DNA from: Alphaproteobacteria bacterium
Lineage (GTDB): Bacteria; Pseudomonadota; Alphaproteobacteria; Micropepsales; Micropepsaceae
Length of the DNA: 64,000 nucleotides
Assembly: GCA_019247845.1 (NCBI GenBank)
Contig: JAFBAL010000039.1
Coordinates: forward strand, 55,166-119,165
Direction of reading: 5' to 3'
Positions 36,120 to 45,272 of this stretch are shown piece after piece. How positions within the stretch are numbered: the stretch's first letter is position 1; each line of letters starts with the position of its first letter. A program made the translations under genes and the position numbers. Below the pieces are notes generated by a model. That model worked only from the letters and a program-made list of their open reading frames with translations. It did not search any database and was not told where the DNA came from.

Positions 36120-36147
36120 GCGGCGGCCCAAAAGGCCGCCGCTTTTT
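36120..36147 (+). terminator. Strong intrinsic terminator after the TonB receptor gene
   Basis: GCGGCGGCC at 36120-36128 and GGCCGCCGC at 36134-36142 form a 9-bp perfect GC stem around the loop CAAAA, followed directly by TTTTT at 36143-36147. It separates the receptor from the TPR-sulfotransferase gene. Confidence 0.9.
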
Positions 36148-36245
36148 CTTTGTGCCCTCTTCTTCTTTCTTGCCGGCGGTTTCACGGCTCTGCGCGGCAC
36201 CGCCGCTGCTTTCTCTTTAACCCCTGCTCTGCTAAAGCGAAGTCC

Positions 36246-37919
36246 ATGACAACGCTCGAAGAAACCCGCCTCGAAGAGGCGCGCCAGGCCGGAGACCGCA
36301 TCGTCGCCCAGGTGACCCAGCTGTTCCAGGGCGGCAAGCTCGCGCCCGCCATCGACATGGCGCGGGCCGCTCTCGCCAACGGCATCACCCATCCCATGCT
36401 GCTTAGGGTCCGCGCCTATGGGTTCGAGCAGAACAACCAGCTGCGCGAGGCCACCGCCGATCTGCAGCAGGCGATCGGGATCGCCCCCGGCCACGCCACC
36501 CTGCACAACGCGCTGGGCTACTGCCTGGGCAAGCTCGGGCGCTGGAGCGACGCCGTGGTGGAATTCGAGACCGCCATCGCGCTCAGCCCCCGCTTCCTGG
36601 CCGCGCAATACGGCTTGGCCACGGCGCTGGACGCCACCGGCGACCTGTCCGGCTCGGAAGCCGCGCTCAAGCGCGTGCTGGAGCTGGATCCCGCGAACGC
36701 CGCGCCCCTGTCCGACCTGGCGGGCCTGGAGGCGCGCCGCGGTCATTGGCAGGAAGCGTCCCGCCTTGCCGAGCAGGCGCTGGCCGCCGATCCCAGGCAG
36801 TACCAGGCGCTCACTACCCTGGCCGACGTGGCCATCGCCACCGGCGCGCTGGACAACGCGCAAAGCCTGATCGCGAGCGCGCTCGCCGATCCCGCCTTTC
36901 CGCCCATCGAGCGCAGCACCATGCTCACGCTTCAAGGCGACCTCGCGCATGCGCGCGGCCGCTACGACGAGGCCTTTCGCGACTATTCCGAGGCCAATGC
37001 GCAGCGCCGCCGGCTGTTCGCCGATCAATACGCCTCGGCCGGGCGCGAGACCGCGATCTCCTTCGTTCAGTGGCTGGGCGAATATCTCGACCGCGCGCCC
37101 AAGGAGGCATGGTCGGCGGCGGGCCGCGGCACGGCCCAGACCGAAGGGCCCAAGCTCGCCGGCCACGTCTTCCTGATCGGCTTCCCCCGCTCGGGCACGA
37201 CCTTGCTCGAGAACATCCTCTCCTCCCATCCCGGCGTCGTGGCGCTCGAGGAGAAGGAGACCTTCATCGCCTCCACCCGCGAATACTTCGCCGACGACAA
37301 GGGCGCCGACCGCCTGGCTGCGGCCGACGACGCGGCGCTCGCCCCGTTGCGCGAAGACTACTGGCGCCGCGTGGCGCAATACGGCGCCGGCGCCCTCGAC
37401 GGCAAGGTGTTCGTCGACAAGCGGCCGCTGGGCGCCACCAAGCTGCCGCTGATCGCCAAGCTGTTCCCGGATGCCAAGATCCTCTTCGCGCTGCGCGATC
37501 CGCGCGACGTCGTGCTCAGCTGCTTCCGCCGCTATTTCCAGCTCAATCCGTCGATGTACGAGATGCTGGACCTGCGCGGCGCCGCACGGTTCTACGCCGC
37601 GACCATGACGCTGGCGTCGGTCTGCCGCGCCAAGCTCGGCCTGGGCTGGCTGGAGACGCGCCACGAAGCGCTGATCGACGATTTCGACGGCGAGCTCGGC
37701 CGCATCGTCGATTTCCTGGGCCTTGCATGGAGCGACGAGGTGCGCGATTTCGCGCAGAAGGCCAAGACCCGCACCATCGCCACGCCGAGCTCGGTCCAGG
37801 TCATCAAGGGCCTCAATCGCGACGGCGTCGGGCAGTGGCGCCACTACCGCGCGCAGCTCGCTCCCGTCCAGTCCACCTTGCGGCCCTGGGTCGAGAAATT
37901 CGGCTATGGATCGGCTTGA
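36246..37919 (+). CDS. TPR-containing sulfotransferase
   Basis: This 557-residue protein begins with TPR units (about 30-275) and ends with a Sulfotransfer_3-type domain. The PAPS loop GFPRSGTTLLENIL starts at residue 312, and the 3'-phosphate motif LRDPRDVVLSCFRR lies near residues 416-429. Such TPR-sulfotransferases are distantly related to tyrosylprotein sulfotransferases and may sulfate proteins or sugars. The start at 36246 avoids a Leu/Ser/Arg-rich extension upstream. It is separated from the receptor by a terminator, so it has its own promoter. Confidence 0.87.
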   Translation: MTTLEETRLEEARQAGDRIVAQVTQLFQGGKLAPAIDMARAALANGITHPMLLRVRAYGFEQNNQLREATADLQQAIGIAPGHATLHNALGYCLGKLGRWSDAVVEFETAIALSPRFLAAQYGLATALDATGDLSGSEAALKRVLELDPANAAPLSDLAGLEARRGHWQEASRLAEQALAADPRQYQALTTLADVAIATGALDNAQSLIASALADPAFPPIERSTMLTLQGDLAHARGRYDEAFRDYSEANAQRRRLFADQYASAGRETAISFVQWLGEYLDRAPKEAWSAAGRGTAQTEGPKLAGHVFLIGFPRSGTTLLENILSSHPGVVALEEKETFIASTREYFADDKGADRLAAADDAALAPLREDYWRRVAQYGAGALDGKVFVDKRPLGATKLPLIAKLFPDAKILFALRDPRDVVLSCFRRYFQLNPSMYEMLDLRGAARFYAATMTLASVCRAKLGLGWLETRHEALIDDFDGELGRIVDFLGLAWSDEVRDFAQKAKTRTIATPSSVQVIKGLNRDGVGQWRHYRAQLAPVQSTLRPWVEKFGYGSA

Positions 37920-37976
37920 GAGGGCCGTCTCGAACGAATCGGGCGGCGGCCTGGAGCGGCGGCTCGGACCGGCGGC

Positions 37977-39284
37977 TTAGAACGACGCCGACGGCAGCTC
38001 GCCATAGAAGCTGCGCGTCGCATTGAGCAGGCCTGCGACCAGCTCGCGCTCGGCCGCGCTGAGCAGCGGGTTCCAGACGTCCAGGATCAGGATGATGCGG
38101 ATCTCGTCGCTGTCGTTCCAGGCGGCATGCTCGATCGTATCGTCGAACACCCAGGCCTCGCCCTCGCGCCAGGGCCGCGTCTCGTTGCCGACGCGGAAAG
38201 CGCAGCCCTCGGGCACGATCAGGGGCAGATGACAGATCAGCCGCGCATTGGTCACGCCGGTATGCGGCGGGATGCGCGACTTGGGCTGCAGCACCGAGAA
38301 GAACGCTGTCGGCGCATATCCGTCGATGTCCGCCATCTGCGCCGCGGCCAGCGCCTCGGCGGTCCTCGGCGCGCGCCGGCAGTTCTCGTCCAGCCTCTCG
38401 CCGTCCTTCCACAGGAAGAGCGCGCTCCAGTCCATCGAGCGGTTGAGGCCGGCCCATTGGTTGAGCGGCCCGCCGTCGGGATGGTCGACATAGGGCTTGA
38501 AACCCTGCCCGCCTTCGTTCACCAGCGCGCGCAGCTCGTCGCGGATGGCCGGCGTCGCGGCTTCGAGCCGCTCGAGCCAGGGAAAGTCGGCATTGTCGTA
38601 GAACGGGATCGCCGGCAGCCGCGGCACCAGCAGCAAGGTCGGCTGCTGCACCTTGGCCTCGGCGCGGCCGATCGCGATGTCCTTGCACTCGTCGAAGCGC
38701 GCGAGCGGCGCGCCCGCGTGACGCGCGCGGATGCCGGCGAGCGCCGCGGCCAGATGGGCGTCGAGCGCCTTCCTGTTGTCCTCGACCGCGGCGCGCGCGT
38801 GCTCGAGCGCCTGGCGCAGCTCGGGCGTCAGCTGGTCGGCCGGCGGCGCGATGGTCAAGACGTCCTTGAACACCTGGGCCGCGCGGCGCGTCTCGCCGAC
38901 GCGCTCGAGCAGCATCGCCTTGGCCAGCAGCGCGGGAAAAAAATAGGCGTCGATCGTGAGGCTGCGGTTGAGCGCCGCCATCTCGGCCCTGGCATCGGCC
39001 CTGGCGCGATGCACGAACGCGGCATTGAGCGGGATCAGCGCGTTCTTCGGATCGGCGGTCTCGGCCAGCGCGAAGAAACGGCCGGCTTCGCCGAGGTCCT
39101 TGCGGAACAGGCTGTGCTGGCCCAGATGCAGCAGCGCCTGAGGATGGTCGGGCTTGAGCGCGAGCACCTCGCGCCAGCTCTGCGCGGCTTCGTCGAGCCG
39201 GCGCTCGCGCATGCGCAGATGCGCCGCCTGGACCAGCGCGCCGATCTTCGCATCGATGTCGGATGAGGACTTTCCGGCCTGCAT
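37977..39284 (-). CDS. TPR protein with aspartyl/asparaginyl beta-hydroxylase domain
   Basis: The ATG at 39284 is preceded by a GGGGG run and is preferred to one 63 bases upstream; the product is 435 residues. TPR-like helices fill residues about 15-190. The C-terminal domain matches the aspartyl/asparaginyl beta-hydroxylase family: IPPHTGVTNARLICHL with Fe-binding His near 343, WREGEAWVFDDTIEHAAWND with the second His near 386, then the 2-oxoglutarate Arg in EIRIIL and a DVWNPLL ending. Eukaryotic homologues hydroxylate EGF-like domains; the bacterial target is unknown. It is convergent with the TPR-sulfotransferase. Confidence 0.9.
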   Translation of the reverse strand: MQAGKSSSDIDAKIGALVQAAHLRMRERRLDEAAQSWREVLALKPDHPQALLHLGQHSLFRKDLGEAGRFFALAETADPKNALIPLNAAFVHRARADARAEMAALNRSLTIDAYFFPALLAKAMLLERVGETRRAAQVFKDVLTIAPPADQLTPELRQALEHARAAVEDNRKALDAHLAAALAGIRARHAGAPLARFDECKDIAIGRAEAKVQQPTLLLVPRLPAIPFYDNADFPWLERLEAATPAIRDELRALVNEGGQGFKPYVDHPDGGPLNQWAGLNRSMDWSALFLWKDGERLDENCRRAPRTAEALAAAQMADIDGYAPTAFFSVLQPKSRIPPHTGVTNARLICHLPLIVPEGCAFRVGNETRPWREGEAWVFDDTIEHAAWNDSDEIRIILILDVWNPLLSAAERELVAGLLNATRSFYGELPSASF

Positions 39285-39400
39285 GCCCCCGAGCCCCGAT
39301 GATCGTCCCGATGGTCCGGAAAGTGGTGTGCGCGGCGATACGCGCAAAGCAATTGCCGGCGCTTTTGGGGCGCCGGCAATTCATTCACGCAATCGAGCGA

Positions 39401-39697
39401 TCAGCCCCCGGGGATGCCCGCGTGGTAGCCGTTGCTCTGCTGATGTTCGGTCTGCTGACGCGCCTGGCGCTGGATGTCATCCCATTCCTTCTGCGTCTTG
39501 CACTCGCGGCGCGAGCCGAGACGGCTGCCCGTCGGCGGATCCATGCTGCGGCAGACGATCTTGTCCGGGTCCCCGGTCGTCGCGGCCGCCGCCTGCGTCG
39601 GATCGGTCGTGGCCTGCGCGCCGTCGGCCAGCGCGGCCACATTGCCCAGCACCATGAGCCCCGCCGTCGAAACAAGCATCAAAGCAAACTTGCGCAC
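39401..39697 (-). CDS. Small secreted protein with conserved CR-GSRLG motif
   Basis: A GTG start at 39697 sits 8 bases after AAGGAG. A TTG at 39703 is too close to that site and a longer reading adds an implausible leader. The 98-residue product has a signal peptide (MRKFALMLVSTAGLMVLGNV, cut near ALA-DG). Its core IVCRSMDPPTGSRLGSRREC and KTQKEWDD match a widespread, uncharacterised alphaproteobacterial family with two cysteines. It is probably periplasmic. The Gln/Gly-rich C-terminus is variable. Confidence 0.72.
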   Translation of the reverse strand: MRKFALMLVSTAGLMVLGNVAALADGAQATTDPTQAAAATTGDPDKIVCRSMDPPTGSRLGSRRECKTQKEWDDIQRQARQQTEHQQSNGYHAGIPGG

Positions 39698-39970
39698 GTT
39701 CAAAACTCCTTCTTTGACGGATGTTGCCCCGTCCTCGGTACGTCCCCTGACCTTGAATAATTCTAATCCAAGAGCAGGACGATTTGAAAGCAGCTTCCGA
39801 TCACAACTCTTTGGCTGGTGAACGATCATTTCCCACGTGGCGCGGCGTGGAAACGCCCAGAGGTTGCAGCCGTCAAACCGGAAATGACGGATTCGTCAGG
39901 TTTTCCGGAGCCTTGCGGAAACCGCCGGTTAATTGACCCAACGGCAGTTGAAAGCACCGCCGATTCTGCG

Positions 39971-40987
39971 TCACAGCACCGCGGCAAGCGAGGGGCGCGA
40001 AACTACGAGGCGCTCGAGCCAGTCCAGCGACGCGCGAATCTCCTTCGCGTAGCCGCGCCGCGATTCGGCGAGAAGCTCGGCACGAAATGTTGGCGAATAA
40101 CCGTTCTGCGGCGCTTTGGAATAGCGCGTTACGGTCGGACCGTTCGCGATCGCGGCGACGCGCTCCGGCGCGCAAGCGATGCCGAGATGCGCGAGCACGC
40201 GCGCAAGCGTCTCCGGCAGCGCCGCCAGCATGGCGTCGAAATCCACCGCGAGCACGCGCGCGCCGAGCGCACGCTGCGCCTGAAGCTGCGTCAGGCGTTC
40301 GGCAAGCCAGCTCATCGCGATCAGCTCGCCCAGATCCGCCGGCCGCGGCGGCGCCTCGCCGATGAGCGCGCTCAAGCGGTGGAAGCGCTCCGCCCCTTGC
40401 GCGTTGAGGTCGGTCGCCGAGTTCTCGCCCGCCAGCATGATGGCGAGATAGCTTTCGGCCGAGACGTTGAGCATCACCGCTTTCGCGCCGCCGCGCATCG
40501 CCATCAGCGTGGTGGCGAGGCGCTGGGTCGCGCTGGTGGCCTTGAGCACCACCGCGCGCGTGTCGTGGAAGCCGCGCTCCCACAACCGCAGGAGAAGCTC
40601 GAGCCGCGCCTGCGAGAACTGCCCGGCGATGACGCGCAGCGGCAGCGGCTCGCGCAGCGGCAGCACGCCGTCCGCCTCGTCGATCAGCCGGCTGAGCAAG
40701 GTCGAGCCGACATGGCCGGCATGGAAGATGAAGTGCAGCGGACGGACATCGCGCGCGCCCGTCATCGCGCGCGCGACATCGGCAGCCGGCGTCCAGGGCC
40801 CACGCTTTCCCAGGCGCTCGTCCAGGAAGCTCGCGGCGCGGTAGTCGCCGAGCGTCATCGGCACGAGCATCAGCGCGTCGCGCGCCGGATCGAGCGCGAA
40901 GGGATAGAGCGCGGCGTCGCGGCCGATCGCGTCCGAGGCCGCCGCGTCCCGTGCGTTCATCGATGTGTCCGCTTCAACGCGCGCCAC
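39971..40987 (-). CDS. Sulfotransferase-like P-loop protein
   Basis: This 338-residue protein has a single clear nucleotide motif, FIFHAGHVGSTLLSRLID, near residues 86-103. It is the variant P-loop of a sulfotransferase-like family in which Arg/Lys-Ser-Gly-Thr becomes His-Val-Gly-Ser-Thr. VVLKATSATQRLA and the Ala-rich helices that follow are compatible with that fold, but the 3'-phosphate motif is weak, so activity is uncertain. An alternative start is the ATG ten residues in. It begins one base after the sppA stop and is probably in the same operon. Confidence 0.7.
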   Translation of the reverse strand: MARVEADTSMNARDAAASDAIGRDAALYPFALDPARDALMLVPMTLGDYRAASFLDERLGKRGPWTPAADVARAMTGARDVRPLHFIFHAGHVGSTLLSRLIDEADGVLPLREPLPLRVIAGQFSQARLELLLRLWERGFHDTRAVVLKATSATQRLATTLMAMRGGAKAVMLNVSAESYLAIMLAGENSATDLNAQGAERFHRLSALIGEAPPRPADLGELIAMSWLAERLTQLQAQRALGARVLAVDFDAMLAALPETLARVLAHLGIACAPERVAAIANGPTVTRYSKAPQNGYSPTFRAELLAESRRGYAKEIRASLDWLERLVVSRPSLAAVL

Positions 40988-40988
40988 C

Positions 40989-42767
40989 TCAATGCGGAAG
41001 GTTCGTCGCCCGCATCTCGACGCCGCCGCGCGGCATCTCGCCCGCGACGCCGATCACCGTGCGCACCGCCGGCGAGTTCATCAGCGTGACCCAGCCCTGC
41101 ACCGCGCGCGCTCCCGCCGAGGAATCGCCGAAGGTCTCGTCCAGCGCCTGGAAGAACGACTTCTGGCGCGGAAAGCGCTTGAACACGACGCGCTGGTTGC
41201 CGTCGATCTTGGCGAGCTTCTTGGCGGTATCGGCCGCGGTCCAGAAGCCGCCCAGCGTGTCGACCAGCCCGCGCTCCTTGGCGTCGGCGCCGCTCCATAC
41301 CCGGCCGCGCGCGATTTCCTGCACGCGGTCGGGGGTGAGCTTGCGGCCCTTGGCGACCTTGTCCTTGAAATCGGCATAGATCGCGTCGGCCTGGTCGTTC
41401 AGGTTCTTCCACTGTTCGTCCGTATACGGCGTGATGGAGGAATCCATCAGCGCGTTGCGGCCCACGCCGACCTCGTCGGTGCCGATGCCCAGAAGCTGCG
41501 CGGTCTTGCCGAAGGCGATCTTGCCGGTGAGCACGCCGATCGAGCCCGTGATCGTGCCGGGCTCGGCGACGATCCTGTCGGCCGAGGTCGAGATGAAATA
41601 GCCGCCCGAGGCCGCGACCGAGCCCATGCTGACCACGACCGGAATGCCTTTTGCCTGCGCCTTGTGCACGGCATCCAGGATCTGGTCGGAGGCCGTGACC
41701 GAGCCGCCGGGAGAGTCGACGCGCAGCACGATGGCGCGGATGGTCTTGTCTTTGGATGCGTCGCGGATGGCGCGCGCGACGTCGTCGCCCGCCATCACCG
41801 CATCGCCGCCGAACAGCCCGCTGCCGCCGGTGGAGCCCTCGACGATCTCGCCCGTGCCTTCGATCAGCGCGATATGCTCGCCCTCGCCCATCTCGTTCAG
41901 GTCTTCCTCGGCCTTGACGAACTCCGGCATCGGCACCGCCTTGGCGCCGTCGCCCGCCTTGTCCAGCGCGGCCTGCATCGCGTCGTCGTCGTAACCGACC
42001 TTGTCGATGAGGCCCGCCTTCTTGGCGTCGTCGGTGAATTGCGGGCTGGCATCGAAGGCCGCGGCCAGCGCCTGCTGCGTCAGCTTGCGCGCGATGGCGG
42101 CGCCCGAGGTCGCGGTGTTGTACCAGGACTGCATCAGCGCGGTGATCTGCTCGCGGTCCGCCGGCGTCATGTTCTTTTCCATGTACATGTCGGCGGCGCT
42201 CTTGTAGTCGGCGCGCTTGGCGATCTGCGGCTCGGCCTGGATCTTCTCGAACAGGCCTTTCAGGAATATCTCGCCGCCGCCCTCGCCCGCGGCGCCGAAC
42301 GGCGTCTTGGGCTGCATCCAGATCTCGTCGGCGGCGGTGGCGGTGAGATAGTCGCCCAGGCCCGGCGCCTCGAAGCCCTGGCTGTGCGCGATGACGAACT
42401 TGCCCGAAGCCTTGAAGCGGCGCAGCGCGGCGCCGATCTCCTCGGCCTGCGCGATCGGGATATTGGCGCTGCCCAGACGCAGCACCACGCCCTTGATGCG
42501 GTCGTCGCGCGCTGCTGCGTCGAGGCCGAGCACGATGTCCATCACCGTCACCGGCCTGGTTCCGAAGGTGTATTGCACCGGCGCGGAGTCCGCGATCGGC
42601 CGGCGCAAGTCGAGCGCCAAGACCATCTTGCCCGGCAGCCCGTCGCCCGTGGACAGCCCGATCAGGAACAGCAGGAAGAAGATCAGGATCAGGAAGAACG
42701 CAACCTTGGCGATGGCGTTGAACGTGCCGACTGCGATGCTCTTGAGCCAGCCGAGGAAACCGACCAT
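40989..42767 (-). CDS. sppA: Signal peptide peptidase, long (67K) type
   Basis: This 592-residue protease has an N-terminal membrane anchor (about 22-39) and two ClpP-like domains. The catalytic dyad is spread across them: Lys189 in ADYKSAADMY (N-terminal domain) and Ser387 in VSMGSVAASGGYFIS (C-terminal domain), as in E. coli SppA. LRVDSPGGSV precedes the serine. It degrades cleaved signal peptides in the periplasmic leaflet. The sulfotransferase-like gene follows directly. Confidence 0.94.
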   Translation of the reverse strand: MVGFLGWLKSIAVGTFNAIAKVAFFLILIFFLLFLIGLSTGDGLPGKMVLALDLRRPIADSAPVQYTFGTRPVTVMDIVLGLDAAARDDRIKGVVLRLGSANIPIAQAEEIGAALRRFKASGKFVIAHSQGFEAPGLGDYLTATAADEIWMQPKTPFGAAGEGGGEIFLKGLFEKIQAEPQIAKRADYKSAADMYMEKNMTPADREQITALMQSWYNTATSGAAIARKLTQQALAAAFDASPQFTDDAKKAGLIDKVGYDDDAMQAALDKAGDGAKAVPMPEFVKAEEDLNEMGEGEHIALIEGTGEIVEGSTGGSGLFGGDAVMAGDDVARAIRDASKDKTIRAIVLRVDSPGGSVTASDQILDAVHKAQAKGIPVVVSMGSVAASGGYFISTSADRIVAEPGTITGSIGVLTGKIAFGKTAQLLGIGTDEVGVGRNALMDSSITPYTDEQWKNLNDQADAIYADFKDKVAKGRKLTPDRVQEIARGRVWSGADAKERGLVDTLGGFWTAADTAKKLAKIDGNQRVVFKRFPRQKSFFQALDETFGDSSAGARAVQGWVTLMNSPAVRTVIGVAGEMPRGGVEMRATNLPH

Positions 42768-42980
42768 GTGGGAAAACCTTATGGATAGACCGTCCTTAAT
42801 ATGGCGTTCGCCTTAAGAAACACCAATGACACGGGAGCAACGGTCGCGAACAATTGCCGTAGCCGCCCGGGCCAGCCGCCGCGGGAATGTCGCCGTCCGC
42901 GGGCCACGGCGGGTCACAATCGCATTTGTTTCCCTAACGTCTTGAATGCAAAGGTGTTTGGTTGAGGCTACAGTCGCGGC

Positions 42981-43862
42981 ATGGACGACGATCCCCAAGC
43001 CCTCGACTTCGAATCCCTGCTCGCGCGCCCAGGCCCGGTGATCGTGCCGGGCGCTTTCGATGCCTTGTCGGCGCGCGTGGCCGCGCGGGCCGGCGCCAAG
43101 GCGATCTACATGACCGGCTTCGGCGTGGCGGGCACCGCCTATGGCGTGCCGGACATCGGTCTCGTCGGCGCGGCCGAGATGGTGGAGCGCACGCGCGTGC
43201 TGGCGGCGGCCTCAGCACCCGTGCCGCTGATCGCCGACGGCGACAACGGCCATGGCGGCCCGCTCAACACCGCGCGCCTGACCGCGGCCTATGAGAAGGC
43301 AGGCGCGCAATGCATCCAGCTCGAGGACCAGGTCTCGCCCAAGCGCTGCGGGCACATGGACGGCAAGGAGGTCGTGGCGCTGGGCGATGCCGCCCAGCGC
43401 ATCCGCGCCGCCGCCGGCGCGCGCTCGAGCACCGCCTTCAAGATCATGGCGCGCACCGATGCGCGCGCGACCCATGACATGGACGAGGCGCTGCGCCGCG
43501 GCGAGGCGTTCCTGAAAGCCGGCGCCGACATCCTCTTCATCGAGGCGCCGCGCGACGAGAGAGAGCTCGCGCTCGTGGCGCGCACCTTCGAAGGCGTGCC
43601 GCTTGTGGTGAACCTGGTCGAGGACGGCAAGACGCCGATGCTGTCGCCGAAGGAGCTGGGCGAGCTCGGCTACAAGATCGTGCTCTATCCGATCTCGGCC
43701 TTGCTCGCGGTCGCGCGGCGGCTGGAGGGCGTATACGCAGCTCTGCTGCATGCGCGCACGACCGGCGAGCGCGTCAGCTTCACCGAATACAACGAGATCG
43801 TGGGCCTTCCCGAATATCTCGTGCTCGCAACCGCCTTGAAGGACGACACATGCCCAGACTGA
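42981..43862 (+). CDS. Isocitrate lyase/PEP mutase-family enzyme
   Basis: This 293-residue TIM-barrel enzyme has DGDNGHGG (metal and substrate Asp residues), LEDQVSPKRCGHMDGKEVV with the active-site Cys in KRCGH, then a RTDARAT and an IFIEAP-like segment. These place it in the methylisocitrate lyase/PEP mutase superfamily. KRCGH is the lyase signature, pointing to cleavage of a C-C bond such as in 2-methylisocitrate or a dimethylmalate-type acid. It overlaps the next gene by 13 bases. Confidence 0.86.
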   Translation: MDDDPQALDFESLLARPGPVIVPGAFDALSARVAARAGAKAIYMTGFGVAGTAYGVPDIGLVGAAEMVERTRVLAAASAPVPLIADGDNGHGGPLNTARLTAAYEKAGAQCIQLEDQVSPKRCGHMDGKEVVALGDAAQRIRAAAGARSSTAFKIMARTDARATHDMDEALRRGEAFLKAGADILFIEAPRDERELALVARTFEGVPLVVNLVEDGKTPMLSPKELGELGYKIVLYPISALLAVARRLEGVYAALLHARTTGERVSFTEYNEIVGLPEYLVLATALKDDTCPD

Positions 43863-44482
43863 GACAGGTCGGCCGCGACGCGGCGCATCCGCTCGCCAAG
43901 ACGATCTACAAGATGCTGTTCGGCGAGCGCGATCCGGTCGTCGAGCCGGGCACCGAGACGGGCACGCCGGGCAATTGGTGGACGGTCTTCGCGTTGGTGC
44001 CGGACGTGTTCGACCACGCGGTGGCGGGCTTCCAGCTCTATCGCAGCCCGAACCGCAAGCTCGATCCGAAATACCGCGAGCTCGGCCAGCTGCGCGCGGG
44101 CTGGGCGCGCGGCAGCCAGTTCGTCTATTCGCAGCACTGCAAGGCCGCGCGCGGCGTGGGCCTGAGCGAAGACAAGATCGCCAACATCGCCGCCTGGCAG
44201 ACCGCCGAGTGCTACTCGCCTGTCGAGCGTGCGCTGCTCGCCTATACCGACGCGCTGGTCCACGACGGCGGGCGCACCGCCGACGGCGTGTTCGAGGCGT
44301 TGAAGGCGCATCTCTCCGACGAGGAGATCCTGGAATTCACCTATGTCACCGCGCTTTACGATTTCCACGCGGTGATCTCGAAGGCGCTAAAGCTGGAATA
44401 CGACGACGTACCCGACCGCATGGTCGAGGTCTCAGCACCCAAGGGAGCGGGCGGCGACGTGATGCGGATGGTGGACCGTTGA
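43850..44482 (+). CDS. Carboxymuconolactone decarboxylase (AhpD-like) family protein
   Basis: This 210-residue helical protein has the AhpD-like core: ELGQLRAGWARGSQFVYSQH followed by CKAARGVGLSEDKI. A single Cys is found where peroxidase-active members have CxxC, so thiol peroxidase activity is doubtful and a decarboxylase- or lyase-like role may be more likely. YSPVERALLAYTDALVHDGG is the second conserved helix. It overlaps the upstream lyase and is followed by a hydrolase, so a small catabolic operon is inferred. Confidence 0.84.
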   Translation: MPRLRQVGRDAAHPLAKTIYKMLFGERDPVVEPGTETGTPGNWWTVFALVPDVFDHAVAGFQLYRSPNRKLDPKYRELGQLRAGWARGSQFVYSQHCKAARGVGLSEDKIANIAAWQTAECYSPVERALLAYTDALVHDGGRTADGVFEALKAHLSDEEILEFTYVTALYDFHAVISKALKLEYDDVPDRMVEVSAPKGAGGDVMRMVDR

Positions 44483-44513
44483 TGGCGCGCGTCGCGTGCG
44501 CGGCGGGGCGCTG

Positions 44514-45272
44514 ATGCCGACGTTCGCCTCCGACGGGTTGACGCTGGCCTACGACCATTTCCCGGGCGAAGGCCGGCCGGTGATCCTGATCCACAGCTTC
44601 ACCTCGAACCGGAACGAGAACTGGCGGCGCTTAGGCTGGTACGGCGCCTTCGAGCGCAAGCGCATCCACATGGCGGCGCTCGACTGCCGCGGCCATGGCG
44701 ACAGCGCCAAGCCGCACGATCCGTCCGCCTATACGCGCGCGAAGATGGTCGGCGATATCGTCGCGCTCCTCGACCATCTGGGGAGCGAGCGCGCCGACCT
44801 GGTCGGCTTCTCGATGGGCGCGCGCATCGCGCTCGCCTGCGCGCTGGAATATCCGAAGCGTTTCCCGTTGGTGACCTTGGGCGGCATCGGCATCAAGCTG
44901 TTCGAGCCGCGTGCGCCTGGTTATCCGATGGCCGAAGCGATGGAAGCCGCCGATCCCGACGCGATCGCCGATCCGATGCTGCGCAGCTTCCGCCGCTTCG
45001 CCGACGAGCAGGGCGAGGACCGGTTGGCATTGGCGGCATTGACGCGCTCCAACGATGCACCGTTCACGCGCGACGAAATATCGAAGCTTGCCGTCGAGAC
45101 GCTGGTCGTGGCCGGCAGTCGCGACGACCTCGCCGGCGACCCGCGCGCGCTTGCGGCCCTCATCCCCGGCGCCAAGGCGGTGACGCTTCCCGGCTGCGAC
45201 CATTTCTCGGCGATTCCGCATGCGCTGTTCAAGGCGGCGGTGTTCGACTTCCTCGACGGGACGCTCGAATAG
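44514..45272 (+). CDS. Alpha/beta hydrolase
   Basis: This 252-residue protein has the oxyanion loop ILIHSFTS, the nucleophile Ser in GFSMGA, the acid Asp in GSRDDLAG and His in PGCDHFSA. This fold fits an esterase or ring-fission lactonase. The ATG at 44514 is preferred over a GTG 18 bases upstream because GGGGCG precedes it. It ends exactly next to the end of the convergent TonB receptor gene. Confidence 0.85.
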   Translation: MPTFASDGLTLAYDHFPGEGRPVILIHSFTSNRNENWRRLGWYGAFERKRIHMAALDCRGHGDSAKPHDPSAYTRAKMVGDIVALLDHLGSERADLVGFSMGARIALACALEYPKRFPLVTLGGIGIKLFEPRAPGYPMAEAMEAADPDAIADPMLRSFRRFADEQGEDRLALAALTRSNDAPFTRDEISKLAVETLVVAGSRDDLAGDPRALAALIPGAKAVTLPGCDHFSAIPHALFKAAVFDFLDGTLE

